Shown: positions 1 to 13,193, counted from the stretch's first letter. The stretch: 64,000 nucleotides of DNA from Alentia gelatinosa (GCA_950022655.1 OX465588.1:25034527-25098526); one strand, 5' to 3'. Notes: generated by a model from the sequence alone, not told the origin. Numbers and translations are program-made.

Positions 1-69
1 CTACTATGAACAAAAGTTCTGTTGGTCATTGAGTCAATATTTATCTTTTAGTAATACAAAAGCATAGAC

Positions 70-230
70 GGGGTAGGATAAATACGAAACCGAACTCGAG
101 TTAGACTTGTCAGTGTCTATGCCACTCTGGTCAGGTCTGCTCCTCACTACACTCAGCTACGCCTCGTGTAGTAATACACAACCTGCCCATCATGGCATAA
201 ACATTGTCAAGTCTAACTCTCGTTTGGTTT
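70..230. mobile_element. Hairpin element, module B (core family)
   Basis: Starts GGGGTAGGATAAATACGAAA. The arms CGAACTCGAGTTAGACTTG and CAAGTCTAACTCTCGTTTGG pair, and the centre is ACACTCAGCTACGCCTCGTG. A module A may lie before the window. Confidence 0.65.
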
Positions 231-379
231 CTACTAAGAGTCACCTATGTGATGGTAGGATATAATTATGGTGTAAAAACTTGTTCCATGGGATTTCTCG
301 TGGGCATTCCCGTTGGGGTGTGAGAACAGAAAAAAAACTTTCCAAGTTTGGGAAAACTTTTGATGGGCCATGGTGGTAT

Positions 380-700
380 TCTATCACCCGTACCTACTCT
401 CCAAAGTGTTGAGGCCCCGCAGAGCCTGGGTTTTCAACTGGTGTATTCAATTCTATCCGACCTTGAGCCGGAGTTTCTTGGCCGCTTTACTATCCAGGTG
501 TTGTTGTATGTGGTCCATGACTGTGAACTCCAAATAATTTACACCATGGTGACATTTTTTGTTGAAGTGCTTAGGCACTTCAATGATTTTGCTGCTTATT
601 GCTACCAATCTGAGGTGTTCCCTCATCTGATCCCTGATTTTCCTTTTTGCTTGACCTATGTACTGCGATTTGCAGGTTTTGCATGTGATGCAATAGATCC
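380..700 (-). pseudogene. Decayed GIY-YIG endonuclease fragment of a retroelement
   Basis: The minus strand, from about 690 down, reads CITCKTCKSQYIGQAKRKIR, then REH, a run with PKHFNKKCHHGVNY, and finally IHQLKTQALRGLNTLE. This order (CxxCxxQYIGxTxRxxRxRxxEH, HFN, then WIxxLxTxxPxGLN) is the GIY-YIG nuclease domain found at the end of Penelope-like elements and related retroelements. Two in-frame stops near 455 interrupt it, and the upstream frame also holds a stop, so it is dead. The open frame on the + strand here (348-728) is only its shadow. Confidence 0.7.
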
Positions 701-739
701 TTCACTTTTGGCAAAACTTGTAGCATAAATGGAACGTGT

Positions 740-2470
740 AACCAAAGTAGTACAATTTACTTTTTTCAGGTAGGTGATTAAGGGTCTTGGTGGGAATATA
801 TACTTCATGTGATAATTCAGTCAATTAGGCAAATGGTGATGATGAATGAAATAAATTTGAGTGAAGATAAAATGCGAGACAAATTAATGTCAAGCCCCCG
901 AAGAAATCCATTACCTAGGGTCAAAATTCAGATGCATTATCGATACGCTTTGAAGATTTAGCCTTATTGGCAACACCAATAAAGTTAGGGTTTCACAGTA
1001 ATTGGATGATGGTTTAAATATCAACTATAATTTTGGCATGGAAATATTATTTTCAGATTTAAGGAAAGGTAATGAAAGGGTTAAGAAAATTCAATCATCT
1101 GAATGAGCATTTGCTAAAAAAAAACATCGAGGAAGTTCAGCTGGCCATTTAGCCACCAAGTCATCACTTGGATGTAGGCCAACGTACAGTAGACTGTAAT
1201 CGTGAACAACTAAAAACATCGAAAGCTTTTGAACATCTCAAACTGGAGAAGATGACTTTAATTTTACAGCTAAAAGTCGAACAAAACAATGGCTTGATGC
1301 ACACTCATGTCTCCGGATTTGGATTTCCCTGGCAAATCATGGCTTTCGTAAGTCCGCGCTCACTATTTCTATGAGCGATAGTAGTGTTGTAGTTAGCGAT
1401 TGCAGCATCCAAAGTTTCTTGCTTGGTATCAGAATTATTTATGATCCATCAATTTAATCATATGCTGACAATTGGACAAAAGATGATCTTCACGTTCGGG
1501 AGGATAAAACCCAAGCCAATCTAATCCCACCTCACAGTAAATTTCAAGATAACATACCAGTTGTTCCTCTGGTTCATGGCAAACAATTTGCTCTCTGTGA
1601 AACATCGTTAACACCTGCCGAAGGATGATTTGTTAGATGCGTATGTGCTCTTACGATTGTTTCTTTCAGGGCAGCTCCCGGGTAGGAATAGGTGGATAAT
1701 TTAGCCGCTTTCCCTTTGTTAAAACACTCCAGGCTCCAGGTATCTCTCCCATCTATCAGCAATCAGTACAATTAGTGTTTCTAGGGGCCTCCATGTTTTC
1801 CAATTAACTCTTATGTGGGTATTTTTCTACCAGAATTTAGACTGCACCATTTACCAAGGTTCACTTGCCAGTGTTTTCATGTAGCTTTTCGAGCAGGTAG
1901 CCCAGATTATAACTACCCGTAACAGATCCAACGTTTATTTCAGTGAGATCACCAAGAAATATCATATCCAATTGATATCATTGACAGATACCGATATAGA
2001 AAGGGATGATATCCAACTTTGCCATGTAGCAGTTCCTTAACACGATAATAGTTGACAGAAAACCTTACAAAAAATATGCTAAAATAGCTACTTAGCCCAT
2101 ATACACACTCTCAGCTAAATATCAAAGGAATTGAACAAAATTTTATTTTGCCTCATACAACAAAATACCTTTATTTGAAATATGACTTATTTGGAGGGCA
2201 ATATAAATTTAAATAGATATCATTTCATCTGTTCTAAATGATATGGCAATTTAGAGATACAAATAATGTTAGAATCTTTTCGTTCCAATGGATCACGTTA
2301 GTTCTCCGTGGTAGAAAAAAATTCAAATTATTCACATGAGAGAACCAAATGAGATATCTTGTAGCAAAGTCGTCTTCATATGGCAAAATAAAAGAGAATG
2401 ATGTGTATTTGGAAAAAGGGTGTAAAAAACAGGGGTTCCTCCCGTTTCGAGAGAATGGGTCATATATATA
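740..2470. other. Intergenic, AT-rich, no gene seen
   Basis: Only short chance frames. No recognisable protein motif, RNA gene or strong repeat was found. Confidence 0.5.
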
Positions 2471-2478
2471 ATACATAT

Positions 2479-4690
2479 ATATATATATGGTCGATATTCA
2501 GAATTTGGCGACAATTCAGTCCAAGATGGTAAAAAAATCAAATTCATAGGATTCTTTTGAGAGTTTGTCCGTGCAATCTAAACAGTTTTTTGGTTGTATC
2601 CCTAAAATGGCCAATGGTTTGGACTTATATTGGGTTCAGTATGCCATTTTGAAGTAATAGTCTCTTTAATATTTATGCTTCCGTGTACACAGGAATATCA
2701 ATTTTAAACTCTATTTCAGGCTTTTTAAAAATGAAAATGATAGAGTTTCTTTGTTTGTTATACATGAAGAATATGTTTATCTAAGAGAAGAAAGTGAAAA
2801 TGATTCCCTACCGATCATGATTAAATATTTATTACAAAATGCATGAAGGATAATTTTTTCCCAGAGCTGGCCGTTTTTCAATGAATACTGCAATTTTTTG
2901 GAATTGCCATAAAAAATCTGAAAAAATATGTACATGTTGATGACCATGCCCCCAACAAATATGGTTAATTTTAAGAATCTGGTACCATTCAGCTGAGAGC
3001 TATAAAATATTGAAACGTTGTACAGGGAGGCAGAAGTGTACACGGAGGCAGAAAAAATAACTTTTAACTTGGCCTGTTCCCTTCCTATATAATGATTTAT
3101 TCATTATTTCTGCAGGAGATATTAGGAATTATGTGTGTGATTCATTTGGAATGTTTTTTTCTACCATTTCAAAGCAGATTCAAACTGAAGATGACACTTT
3201 CTAGCAAGTTGTCATTTCTTTTTTTCTCCTTGTTGTTTGACCCCACCCCAATTTTTTCCCCCATAGATTTATTTATCATATTCTATTCTTTTATAGTGTT
3301 CCATGATGTCTCAGGTCTCTCTTTCATTCTACAGACCCATCTATGCCATGAAAAAAGATAAAAACCAATGTACACGGAGGCAGATGTGTACACGGAGGCA
3401 GAATCTGCTTCTGTGTAAATTATTTACCATTACAATTCCATAGTGTGTGGGAGGATTTTAATTCAATTTCACACATGGAGATATGTGATCCTATCCTACC
3501 CATATTACATCTCTTTCAAGTTATATTAGCAGATTTTATGGAAATATTGATAAATATGTGTGTACATGGAGGCAGAAGCACATTTTAGCCATTTTTCATG
3601 CAACCAACATCAATCCCAATCCCCATCACCACCCACACCTATCAACCAACAGCAACAGCAACACCTACCAACATTAAGACCAATAGAAGCTGAGATTTGG
3701 TTTCAAAACAGAGATAGCCTATGTACACGGAGGCAGAAGTGTGTACATGGAGGCAGATTCTGCCACCATGTACATGATTTTCCAGTGTAACACTATAGTG
3801 GTTGGGGCTATTTTAATGCAATTTCACACATGGGCAGACATGGTCATGCCCTACTCATATGATATCTTTATCAAATTATTTTAGCAGATGATAGGGAAAT
3901 ATTGATAATTACACCTGTACATGGAGGCAGAAGCATATTTTAGCAATTTTCATGCCACCAACACCGATACCCACCAACACCAACACTCATCAACACCCGC
4001 ACCTATCAACCAACGCCCACAGACACTCCTACCAACACTAAGACCCATAGCAGGTCGAATTTTGTTTGAAAACAGAGAGAAACCTCTGTACACGGAGGCA
4101 GAAGTGTGTGTTCTGCCTCCGTGTACGTTATTTACCTGTGATACCTCCAAAGTGTGTGGGGGGGATTTTCATTCAATTTCTCACATGGACAAAGGTGGTC
4201 ATATTCTACTCATACTATATCTTTTTCAAACTGTATTAGAAGGTATTATTGAAATATTGATAATTATGTATGTACACGAAGGCAGAAGCACATTTTAGCC
4301 ATATCAATTAATTCCATGCTGCTCCCACTAAACATATTTCTGATCAATTATATTTTAGTCATGGCACAGAGGTATTTTTTCTATATTTAATAACTACAAA
4401 AAATACATTTTACACCAATGTCTAAGTGCTGTTTCCCTCCCTTTAGCAATGTACACGGAGGCAGAATTCAATTTTAGCCACTACATGTCATCAAAGAAAA
4501 TGATGGAAATATCTTACCAAAATTATTTAAATTCCCGTTTTTATTTACTTTGCAATGTTGTCCTATTGAAAAACTAGTTCAGTAATGAAACTGAGTTGGA
4601 TTACTATGAACTGTAGCCAATCATAAAATAAAAACGGAAATCTTTAATAAAGTGTCGCCAAATTCTGAATATCTACATATATATATTTAT
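2479..4690. mobile_element. 2.2-kb element with inverted ends and internal tandem repeats
   Basis: The left end (2479-2513) and the reverse complement of the right end (4652-4690) share GATATTCAGAATTTGGCGAC next to an AT tract, about 33 bp with few differences. Between them lies a 355-bp tandem array. No coding sequence was recognised. The layout resembles non-autonomous elements with a tandem-repeat core, such as those described in bivalves. Class unknown. Confidence 0.6.
3015..4483. repeat. Tandem array, unit about 350-366 bp
   Basis: Units start at about 3015 (diverged), 3369, 3721, 4087 and 4449 (partial). Each carries two or three copies of TGTACACGGAGGCAGAA, some inverted, as in TTCTGCCTCCGTGTAC near 4110. 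The motif appears about ten times in total. Unit interiors also align, for example the GTGTGGGxGGATTTTxATxCAATTTC segment near 3446, 3798 and 4155. Confidence 0.85.
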
Positions 4691-4997
4691 CCTACCCCTA
4701 ATATAAAATCCCATAAGCTTAACATTGAGATTCTGTATGCCACGCTGACTGGCATACGGACGTCTGTATGCCACTAGGGGCATACGGGATTTTGATGATT
4801 TTCATTCATGATTTTGATATTAAAATATTGTAGAGAGGGGTAGGATAAAATCAAAACCTGATTCGTTTTAATCTTGGCTCCCGAATGCCACTCCTGGCGT
4901 ATGGTTCCGGATACCACTCGGCTCCGCCTTGTGATATCACTACGCCAAACACCAGTCGTGGCATACGGGAGCCAAGATTAAAACTCATCCGGTTTTA
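4688..4997. mobile_element. Two-module hairpin element (core family)
   Basis: Module A (4688-4851) is bounded by TATCCTACCCCT and AGGGGTAGGATA. Module B (4852-4997) is a palindrome with arm TTTTAATCTTGGCTCCCG and a centre CCACTCGGCTCCGCCTTGTG followed by ATATCAC. Same plan as 8487-8760. Confidence 0.7.
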
Positions 4998-4999
4998 CG

Positions 5000-5000
<1 letters not shown>

Positions 5001-5064
<64 letters not shown>
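5001..5064. repeat. (AT)n microsatellite
   Basis: About 32 AT units directly after the hairpin element. Confidence 0.98.
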
Positions 5065-5067
<3 letters not shown>

Positions 5068-5191
5068 GATATATAAAGATAGTTGCGAAGAAATAAGTCA
5101 TGCTACGTGACTACATAGAGTTTATAATTGAGGGGCAGTGGAGGACGATTAGAATTCCTCCTGTGTCTGTTCAATGCACCCTCTGGCTGAA

Positions 5192-5486
5192 CCCTCTCAT
5201 AGGATCTCACACTCTCTAAGTGGTATTCTGTACTCTCACTGTGCTCTATAGGAGAAGAATTCTTAACGAACTAGGCTTAGAACCTTGAGAATCCACTGGC
5301 CTGTCTCCCGTGATAAAGACGTACATCAATGCAACCCAAAGATTCCCTTAATCTCACTGATATCACCTCGCGGGAATACTGTGTGCCAGTGGATTCTCAA
5401 GGCTCTAAGCCTAGTTTGTTAAGAATTCTTCTCCCATAGAGCGTAGTACAGAATACCACTTAGAGAGTGTGCGATCTTGTGAGAGG
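5192..5486. mobile_element. Fold-back element, family FB1, copy 1
   Basis: Long inverted arms run CTCTCATAGGATCTCACACT through GAATTCTTAACGAACTAGGC to the matching right arm. The loop holds GACGTACATCAATGCAACCC. Related copies lie at 23073-23332 and 50065-50292. No coding potential. Confidence 0.8.
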
Positions 5487-6499
5487 AGTGCTGAGTGACG
5501 TCAGGCTTGACGTTAGAGGTAATGTAATTACAGAGGAAGCCACCAGGTGACGCTCGTGTCATGTATCTAGTGTTATTTGCTACAGGGAGCCAAAGTGAAC
5601 TCTCTAAGATGGCAGATACCTCTGCTCAAAACATCATTTCTGGAGGCCAGTAAGAACGAGGCTAAGTGCTAAAGCTATGGGGGTTCGAGGCTAGAATTTT
5701 GTTTTTGGTCTCGTTTGTTACTATCGAAGTGTAGTTTACTACTATCGCATATGAATAAGTCTGTCTCAAAGCTGTGCGATGACAGTTGTTATGTGTATCA
5801 AAAATATGGATTTAAAAGATTGAAGAATGACAAAAATAATCCCCAACCCATATAGTCAAAACACTAAACGCCTGTATCCGGAAATGGTGTTTTGTAAACG
5901 GGTATCTGCGGTTTCAATGGGTTCACTTTGGTTCACTACAGACCATTTTCAAGTAGGCAGTGAGGTTGGTTTCACAGCCACACGACTGAGTGGTTAGATT
6001 ATATATTAGGAGGAAATACAGTGATGCATTTTGTTCTATGGCATTGCAACTGCACTGACTAGCTGTCTAAACTTCAGAGTTGATAATTGCTTTTGGGTTC
6101 CCTTGGAAAGAGATAGGTAGCCTATATGATAGATAGGCCTGCCAATGGATTACTCTGTATCCGATTTGGTATTCCTGTGTTATCTAATGTATATCTAAAT
6201 TATCATTGAGGTAATATGCATGTATGGAACATCAAACTGTAACTGGAATATGAATATGATGCAACCGCTGCTATTTCTCTGTAAATTATATAAACGAGTA
6301 TACTAAACGTATTACCCTCATACATTCATTCATCCAATGCTAAAGAATACGTTGCCAGGTGTGTGATTTGCTGCCGGCATTGCGTAACCAAGTAGATAAG
6401 GTGCGAATCGAGACTGTGGAAATTGGTCAATTATCAACTCTAAGACTGAGTGGTGTTTGACCTTAGCGACGGCCTTAACGCAATACTGCACCACTAGGT

Positions 6500-6757
6500 G
6501 TCATCCGCAGTTTACATAATACCAAGTCTTTAGCAGTTAAAGAGGAACTTCGTCATACGAGAAACTCTGTGAAAAATAATAATCTATTTATTCCTCACCC
6601 ATGGACTGAAAGATTTCGAAATTCATCGATGTATGTAGGTTTAGATATTTGGAACTCTTTATCCAGGCCCTCCCAATTACCCAATGCTAAAGGGTGCAAA
6701 AACTCTTTTAGGAAAGAGACACTGAAGAAGATTCGGGAACTTTACACTGGGATCTGA
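6500..6757 (+). mobile_element. 3' end of a non-LTR retrotransposon reverse transcriptase ORF
   Basis: The frame reads SLAVKEELRHTRNS, then NNNLFIPHPWTERFRNSSMY and GLDIWNSL, ending with a Lys-rich tail and TGA. The pattern TRxSxNNNLxxPxxRTExFxxSxxYxGxxxWNSLP is the usual C-terminus of LINE ORF2 proteins. Only this end is present, a typical 5' truncation. An ATT tract follows 84 bp later, plausibly the LINE tail. Confidence 0.65.
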
Positions 6758-6840
6758 AATAAGAACTGATTTAATAACATCGGCAGTTGTAGCCAACTTG
6801 AATCTTGAACAATGACCCCATTGCACTTTTTCGGGAGTGG

Positions 6841-6914
<74 letters not shown>

Positions 6915-6956
6915 CATCATCATTATCATCATTATTATCATTATTATTATTATTGT
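6841..6956. repeat. (ATT)n microsatellite
   Basis: About 24 pure TTA units, then an interrupted ATC/ATT stretch. Probably linked to the retrotransposon end just upstream. Confidence 0.97.
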
Positions 6957-7902
6957 GTTACTCATCTGTATGTAATTCCATCAATGTTCTCACCGAATAT
7001 TTTACACTTGTAGAGGTACACAGAAATATATGTGATACAGTTATATAAGAGCATTACGTTTGTATGGAAGAACGATTGTCAATCGAATTCGAACGAATAA
7101 AGAAAAGAAAGAAAAAAAAGGTGTGTTGAAAGGTAAAACGACAATTACTGGCGGATGAACGTTCCCTAAATTAAGTTATTGTATGGTCATTTTACATCAA
7201 CCCTTTCCATGCAAATATATTCTTTTGGAAGCGACTGTAAACACCTTCGGCCGCTAGCTTCCCAAAGTGTGGTTCTTGAATCTATGTAACATAATTTAAA
7301 CATTAACAATGAACCAGAAAAAGCCACACGTTACTGTTATTGAGAAGTGAACAGGTCCGATAACTTTACATGTCAGCCACCGCACCAGTTGTTTGTGCTG
7401 CCATCTGCCTTCAAATAAGTGAACACACTCTAACAGCATAACCAATCGAAGATTCAAATCTGTATAGCATTTGTATAATACAACCTGTACATGTACTTTC
7501 TTGAGTGGAAATTAACGCTACAAATTTTATTTTTTTTAAATAGAAAGGAAGTGAATGCAATATATGTTTGATATATTTCCTTGGTGTGAACACACGTCGT
7601 ATCTATATAGGTCCGGCTTTGGTAGGTAGAGCATATATACTGGCGTGGTAGTACCAGTCTACGGGTTATAATTGGGGTTTATATCTTAACCGACAAGACA
7701 TTCATTGAGTCAGTCTTAATTTATTACTTGTAAGGTACATTGCATTATTATATACCTGTGGCTGTATGAACTAAATATATACTACCCGCTCCTACCCATG
7801 GCGTATTTATACCCGTACGCCACACTGTGACGTACGGGGTATGTGATCACGTGACTAGGTAAGATTTCGCCATTTATAGGTATAAAATAATGATAATAAT
7901 AC

Positions 7903-8047
7903 GAAAACAGGCTGACTCTCTTCGCACGTTAAAACACTTTGTAAAATTATTGATCACATACATGCCTCTGTCAATGGCACCGGGATGTACGTGATCAATA
8001 ATTTCATCGTGTATTTTTTGACGTACGAAGACAGTAAGCCAGTTTCC
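7903..8047. mobile_element. Hairpin element with 60-bp arms
   Basis: Arm GAAAACAGGCTGACTCTCTT to GATCACATACAT pairs with ATGTACGTGATC to AGACAGTAAGCCAGTTTC. The loop is GCCTCTGTCAATGGCACCGG. Arm sequence is unlike the other hairpins here. Confidence 0.7.
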
Positions 8048-8290
8048 GTATATTCCCTACAAGGTAGATATCTAACGCAGACGTTTTTCCATAAGTGTAT
8101 AATAATTTAGAAAATCACCTTGTGATCACACGTGTCTCTATATATGGGGCGTCTCGAACGAGCTCGATGTCCACTTTTTGATGGGTTCTCATTTCCAGGT
8201 GGAAAGTGACCTTAATAGATTGCTTCTTAGATGTCTTAAATCGTTACAAATATCTTTTCGTATGGGCAAATTATCATTTGTAGTTAAAAC

Positions 8291-8488
8291 AGACCCCAGG
8301 TTTAGGATCGTACGTGAAAAGCCTTTTCTTTACCTCGTACAATGGTTATCGTTAAATAGTATTTAGGTTTGTTCATTAAGAATAGTCTTAGCCATCCATA
8401 TGGTCGTCTCAAAGTGTTGAATAAAGTTGATCCACATCGTCCCCGAATTTCTATGGCATACAGAAAAAGGTCTACATGTAGGATCCTT
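8291..8488. mobile_element. Short inverted-repeat element, family M1, copy 1
   Basis: Ends carry TAGGATCGTACGTG and CATGTAGGATCCTT. The interior matches, in reverse, the copy at 33917-34142. It abuts the hairpin element at 8487. Confidence 0.6.
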
Positions 8489-8760
8489 TATCCTACCCCG
8501 CATATAAATCTCCATAGACTTAACATGTTGGGCCTGTATGCCACGGTTATGCCATGAAATATTTATATGCCACTGGTGACATATGAAGTTAAAAACATAT
8601 GACAGGGTAGGATAAAATCTAAACATCACTCAATTTCATATAATTGTTTATATGGCATGAGTTGTCTTCGCGGAATGATATCACGAAGCAGAGCTGAGTG
8701 ATATCTGTAGCAGAAGACAACTCATGCCATATAAACAATCATATGAAATTTCGTGATGTC
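8487..8760. mobile_element. Two-module hairpin element (core family)
   Basis: Module A (8487-8614) is bounded by TATCCTACCCC and CAGGGTAGGATA. Module B has arms CATCACTCAATTTCATATAA and its complement to 8760, with the core GATATCACTCAGCTCTGCTT on the minus strand. Confidence 0.7.
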
Positions 8761-8915
8761 TCATGACAAGATTATCAAAGATCCCCTGGAATTGCCGTAC
8801 CTACAGTCGAACCCCAACACCCGAAATCATTAAATGTAGGTTTTTTTCCCGAAGACCGTTGTTGCACTTTCTGTCTCAAGTAGAAATTAGGTGCCGCTGA
8901 TGAAAAAAGCCCAGT

Positions 8916-8953
8916 GTGTGGGGGTGGGGGTGGGGGTGGGGGTGGGGGGGGGG
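8916..8953. repeat. (GGGGGT)n G-rich tract
   Basis: Six-base G-rich units followed by a run of ten G. Could form a G-quadruplex; no other function is visible. Confidence 0.9.
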
Positions 8954-8999
8954 CATGTGATGAATGTCGGGAATGGTTCACCTTGGCCGGCTCGCGTGA

Positions 9000-10280
9000 G
9001 CATGTCGTTCCGCTGACGGTATGGTCACGCTGTTCTCTCTAAGGGGGTGTTCCACTGGCCCGACGGTGGCCGATTCTGTAGACAGACAATCGCCGATCAT
9101 TATCGGATGCCCTAGAATTTCTCAAATCTTTGAAAATGGTCATTTATTAAACTATTATTATCAGAATTAAATAAATTACAATACGTGAGCTTCCTCTACA
9201 GGGCCCAGGAAGATTGATCGGGTGAGAAATCGGCCTGGTGGAGCACACCCTTTCAATCAAACATTGATTCATTTTTCTCCCATTCAGGAGCGTATCCAGG
9301 ACTGCCTTAAAAGATCGCTGCCAAGCCCCCCACCCCCTGTTGGGAACAGAGGCACTGCCCCTCATATGCCCTCTGTGCCTTCACTTCATAATGAAAATGT
9401 CCCCGTTAAGTCTGTTAACTATCAAATCTAATGGGCAACGCCCCCTCCCCCCTAGTACCCCCTTCTAAGTACTCAACATAGGAGTATTTCTCTACATCAG
9501 AGCAGCAGCATATAAGTTCCCATTTCTCCCAGATTCATTCAAATTCAGTTTATCATTTTTACGTTTGGCACCATACCACGATTTCCAGGAATACGGGAAA
9601 TGGCAGATGTGTCATACTAAGGCCCTTGCCTGCCCTCTCTTGGACTTTTAACCGGGACGTTTATGGTGGGAGGTGAGCACTTGGGTGACTAAGACGTGAT
9701 TTCTACCACTTGTCCCTACTATATGTCACACACACATAAACACCCCAGCTCAACTCGCACCCATACTTGCACGGAGAGAGTTGCTATGACAGCGAGGTAG
9801 GTCAGAGATCCTCAGCTGGAAGTTATACTTCCCCTAGAGTTGCCTGAATTGACCTCGAGTGCCGTTTCCTCAGTAAAGGGAGTCGTGGTGTTTTTTTTCT
9901 TGTCCGAACCCAAACGGAAACTACTCCATATGTCCACATGGTCATATAAGTAGCAGTTGAGCACATGGACTCCAGATATGGTGCTGCTAGATGAGCCGTC
10001 TGCCACTCCCTGATGGTCTGTATGTACAGGGTAAGATACCCTCATGTAAAGTCATCGAAACCCCCTGGGGCTGTACTGCAACCAGGTGCCGTGATATGGG
10101 GGCTGCTGGTTTGAATTAGTTAAAGACATAGGCCGTGACTAAAGAATAAATACACATTACGCCGCACTTCCTGTGTCTTACTTACTGAGTAAGTTACTTA
10201 TGCAAAGGAAAACATCCCTTTGAGAAGTGGGTCTTGTATTTTTTCCCATCTCTCCCATTATGTGACTGTCTTTCGGAGGT
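9000..10280. other. Intergenic, no gene seen
   Basis: No recognisable coding motif. 9045-9110 contains a fragment (ACTGGCCCGACGGTGGCCGA) that looks like the GGCCC-ended elements elsewhere in the window. Confidence 0.4.
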
Positions 10281-10282
10281 TC

Positions 10283-10434
<152 letters not shown>

Positions 10435-10439
10435 ACTCA

Positions 10440-13190
10440 CATTCTGTATATCTTTCCTTAAAATGCGTCTTTACAAGAATGACATTTTCCAAATGTCTAA
10501 AATCAATTATGTAAGCACAAAAATGAAAACAAATTTCGAAAAAGGTTAATTGTTTTGGTCAAATCTCAACACTACAATCAGGAAAGCCACCCACAAAACA
10601 TAGCATATTTACATATTCTTTTCCATACGACCTGCGCTTGAATAAACAGTTTAGATACGATGAGGATGGAAGGGTAAATGTCACCGACTCCCAAGGGGAG
10701 CAAGTTGGTTAATACGAGCTCTTCTCGCCAAATAAGGAAGCTTCTCCCGATAACAAAAAAGTAGGTGCCATACTGAAGAATCGTGACATACGTGCTAACC
10801 ATGTTATGAGCCACCATTTTATACCCAGTAGAGAAACTGCAAACCTTCCAATATCAATTAAAAAAACTTTGCGACTCATTCTTTACTCCAAAATTAAAGA
10901 CCATTATGGATATATTTCTCCTCTCAGAAATGAAGACAACACACCGAGGCTGGACCACAAAACCTTACTTGACAACGCAGATCCCATGAACCTTTTCGTT
11001 TCTCTAAGAAGTATAGTTGTTCTAACTCGTGCAATCTTAATCTAACAGAAATTACTGGTTAGAATCTTTACCATGACCCACACTGATTTGAGAAATTTCG
11101 TTGTGACCGACTCCTTGATGGCCTCCTGATCAGCTATCCACATGTGATAAGTTAAAATCGATTGTCTTGTTATACCTGTATATAAATTGCATCACAACAG
11201 ACCAGAAACATTCTCTACCAAACTGCAGGGGCATTGAAACCAGTCGCATGACTGAGCCTACTCCAGTATAAATAAAAGTTTCAAAAAAAAAATTGTTCAG
11301 TGATTCCCAATGTGTTGATAATGACCGCTCCAAACATCCGGTTTGAGGTCGTGGTGCGGCTGCGTCCCGCTTGGAGTCGCTGGCACCGACTTGGACGATG
11401 ATCAGAGATAGTTCTGGTAACACATCCGTTTGGCCCGTTCAACTTTAATTTTTAATTCGTAATACGTTTCACAGATGGACAACTTTGGCAAAGAACATAT
11501 GGGGGCCATAATAAACGCTTTCATGGAGGACTTTAGAAGTTACCTTTAAACGGACAGTGTGTGTGTACATTATCAACCTTTAATCGGAAAGGTTGACATT
11601 GTATACCGCTTACAGAATTTAAAGAATATCTTTATTTAGAATGCAATCTAGGGTACAACCTTTTGTACTTCTATAAAATAAGAATGCAAAATATTATGGT
11701 GAAATGTTCTAGTAAAGTTATAGTATTCTTTAGATCCTCAGAAAGTCAAATCCATGAATTAGAGCAACAGCTAGAAGTTGGTTTGTATTCTTTAAATCAG
11801 CAGAAGTTCAATTCCACGGATTTGCGCAACAGCTAGAAGTTCAATATCCTGGCTGCTAGTTATTAAAAGGTATATATATCGGTGGGAGAGTAGATATCTT
11901 CTGACACTATCGGCGGGATGGCAGATTCTGACTAGATGATACCAGATGCTGCCAACGTGATACTTTTACTAGAAATCACAAACAGACTGTTGCTGACTCA
12001 GCTCGTCCTAGACCAGCCAGACGTTCACAAATGTGCCTTCGGCTTGATGGAACACCCCCGATACGTAGCTGATAGTCGATTGGCCCTGATCTCCCCGCCT
12101 GACATGCGGTCCTTAGTCGCACAAGAGTTATTGGCTTCAATTTCAGGTTTGGCTCTTCAAACGATTGACCGAATGATACGGATGATCTAAGTAATGACTG
12201 AGTCACATGGGTCTTAATTAAGATAGGATTGATGGTAACGTTTTGTGGAAAATTGCTTGAAATGCGTTTCATTTACCTCAACTTCGCACTATTTATATTG
12301 ATATATTATATGGCCAGGCTACAGAGAAAGACTGATGGTTTTCAAACGATCCAAAGCATCAACTCAGACCTTCGTGTAATGTAAAAGATATATTACATCA
12401 TTGTAACAGTGGTTACTAGGATTCAAATATCTATCTATTCTTATTAATCGATATAATACCCTTTCATTGGGTAACTAGATGACAATACAATGTAGTTCTT
12501 ACACCCCTCCCCCTCCCCAAACCTTGTGACTTAATAATTAGGAAGTTTACCCGATACCTCATTGACTTTGTCTTGAGACCTATGTAAATGGCACATGAAT
12601 CATAATTACCGTGCACTACTGGAGAAAGGAAAATTTAGGATAAATGTATGTCCTGTTTGAGTTTATTCTGTGGTATTTTCAAGGATTTCTTTTGGAGAAA
12701 TTGAATACTCAATCTTCTTGTATTTATAAGTCCACATATAATGATAGAATTGCAGAGACGCTGTAACGCTATATTTAAATACATCCTGGTCGGCCAGTGC
12801 AGTATGCAGCTTTTTATGACGATCTGCAATGCTGGTAACACGAACTCTAATATTAACTCTACTTATCAAAGGAACAGAGGAAAAAGGGAGGGTTATAAAT
12901 CTTCACTATTTAGTGTAGGGAGGGGGTTTGAGTTGTGGTCTGCTCCTGATTGTGATTTATCAAATGTATTTAGTGCATCAAAAAAAGATATGGTATTCTC
13001 ACTTTTTTTTGTTCTTCAGTTTTGAGCACGCAAGCGGTAATAGGACAATAGCACGAGCGGAAGTATGAACTTTGACAAATCATATATTATGATTGATAGT
13101 TTTACGTATCCTCAGGAGTATGTAAATGGTGGTAGTTTGATACAAGATACAGTTTAGAAACCACGGGCAATCCCTGTTCACGGTTTTTGA
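10440..13190. other. Intergenic, no gene seen
   Basis: Several frames of 80-100 codons exist (for example 11936-12190 + and 11130-11423 -), but none shows a recognisable motif or splice context. I treat them as chance. Confidence 0.4.
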
Positions 13191-13193
13191 TCT

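Noticed and set aside
348..728. 126-codon + strand frame
   Set aside because: It is the antisense shadow of the GIY-YIG remnant, whose motifs read on the minus strand.
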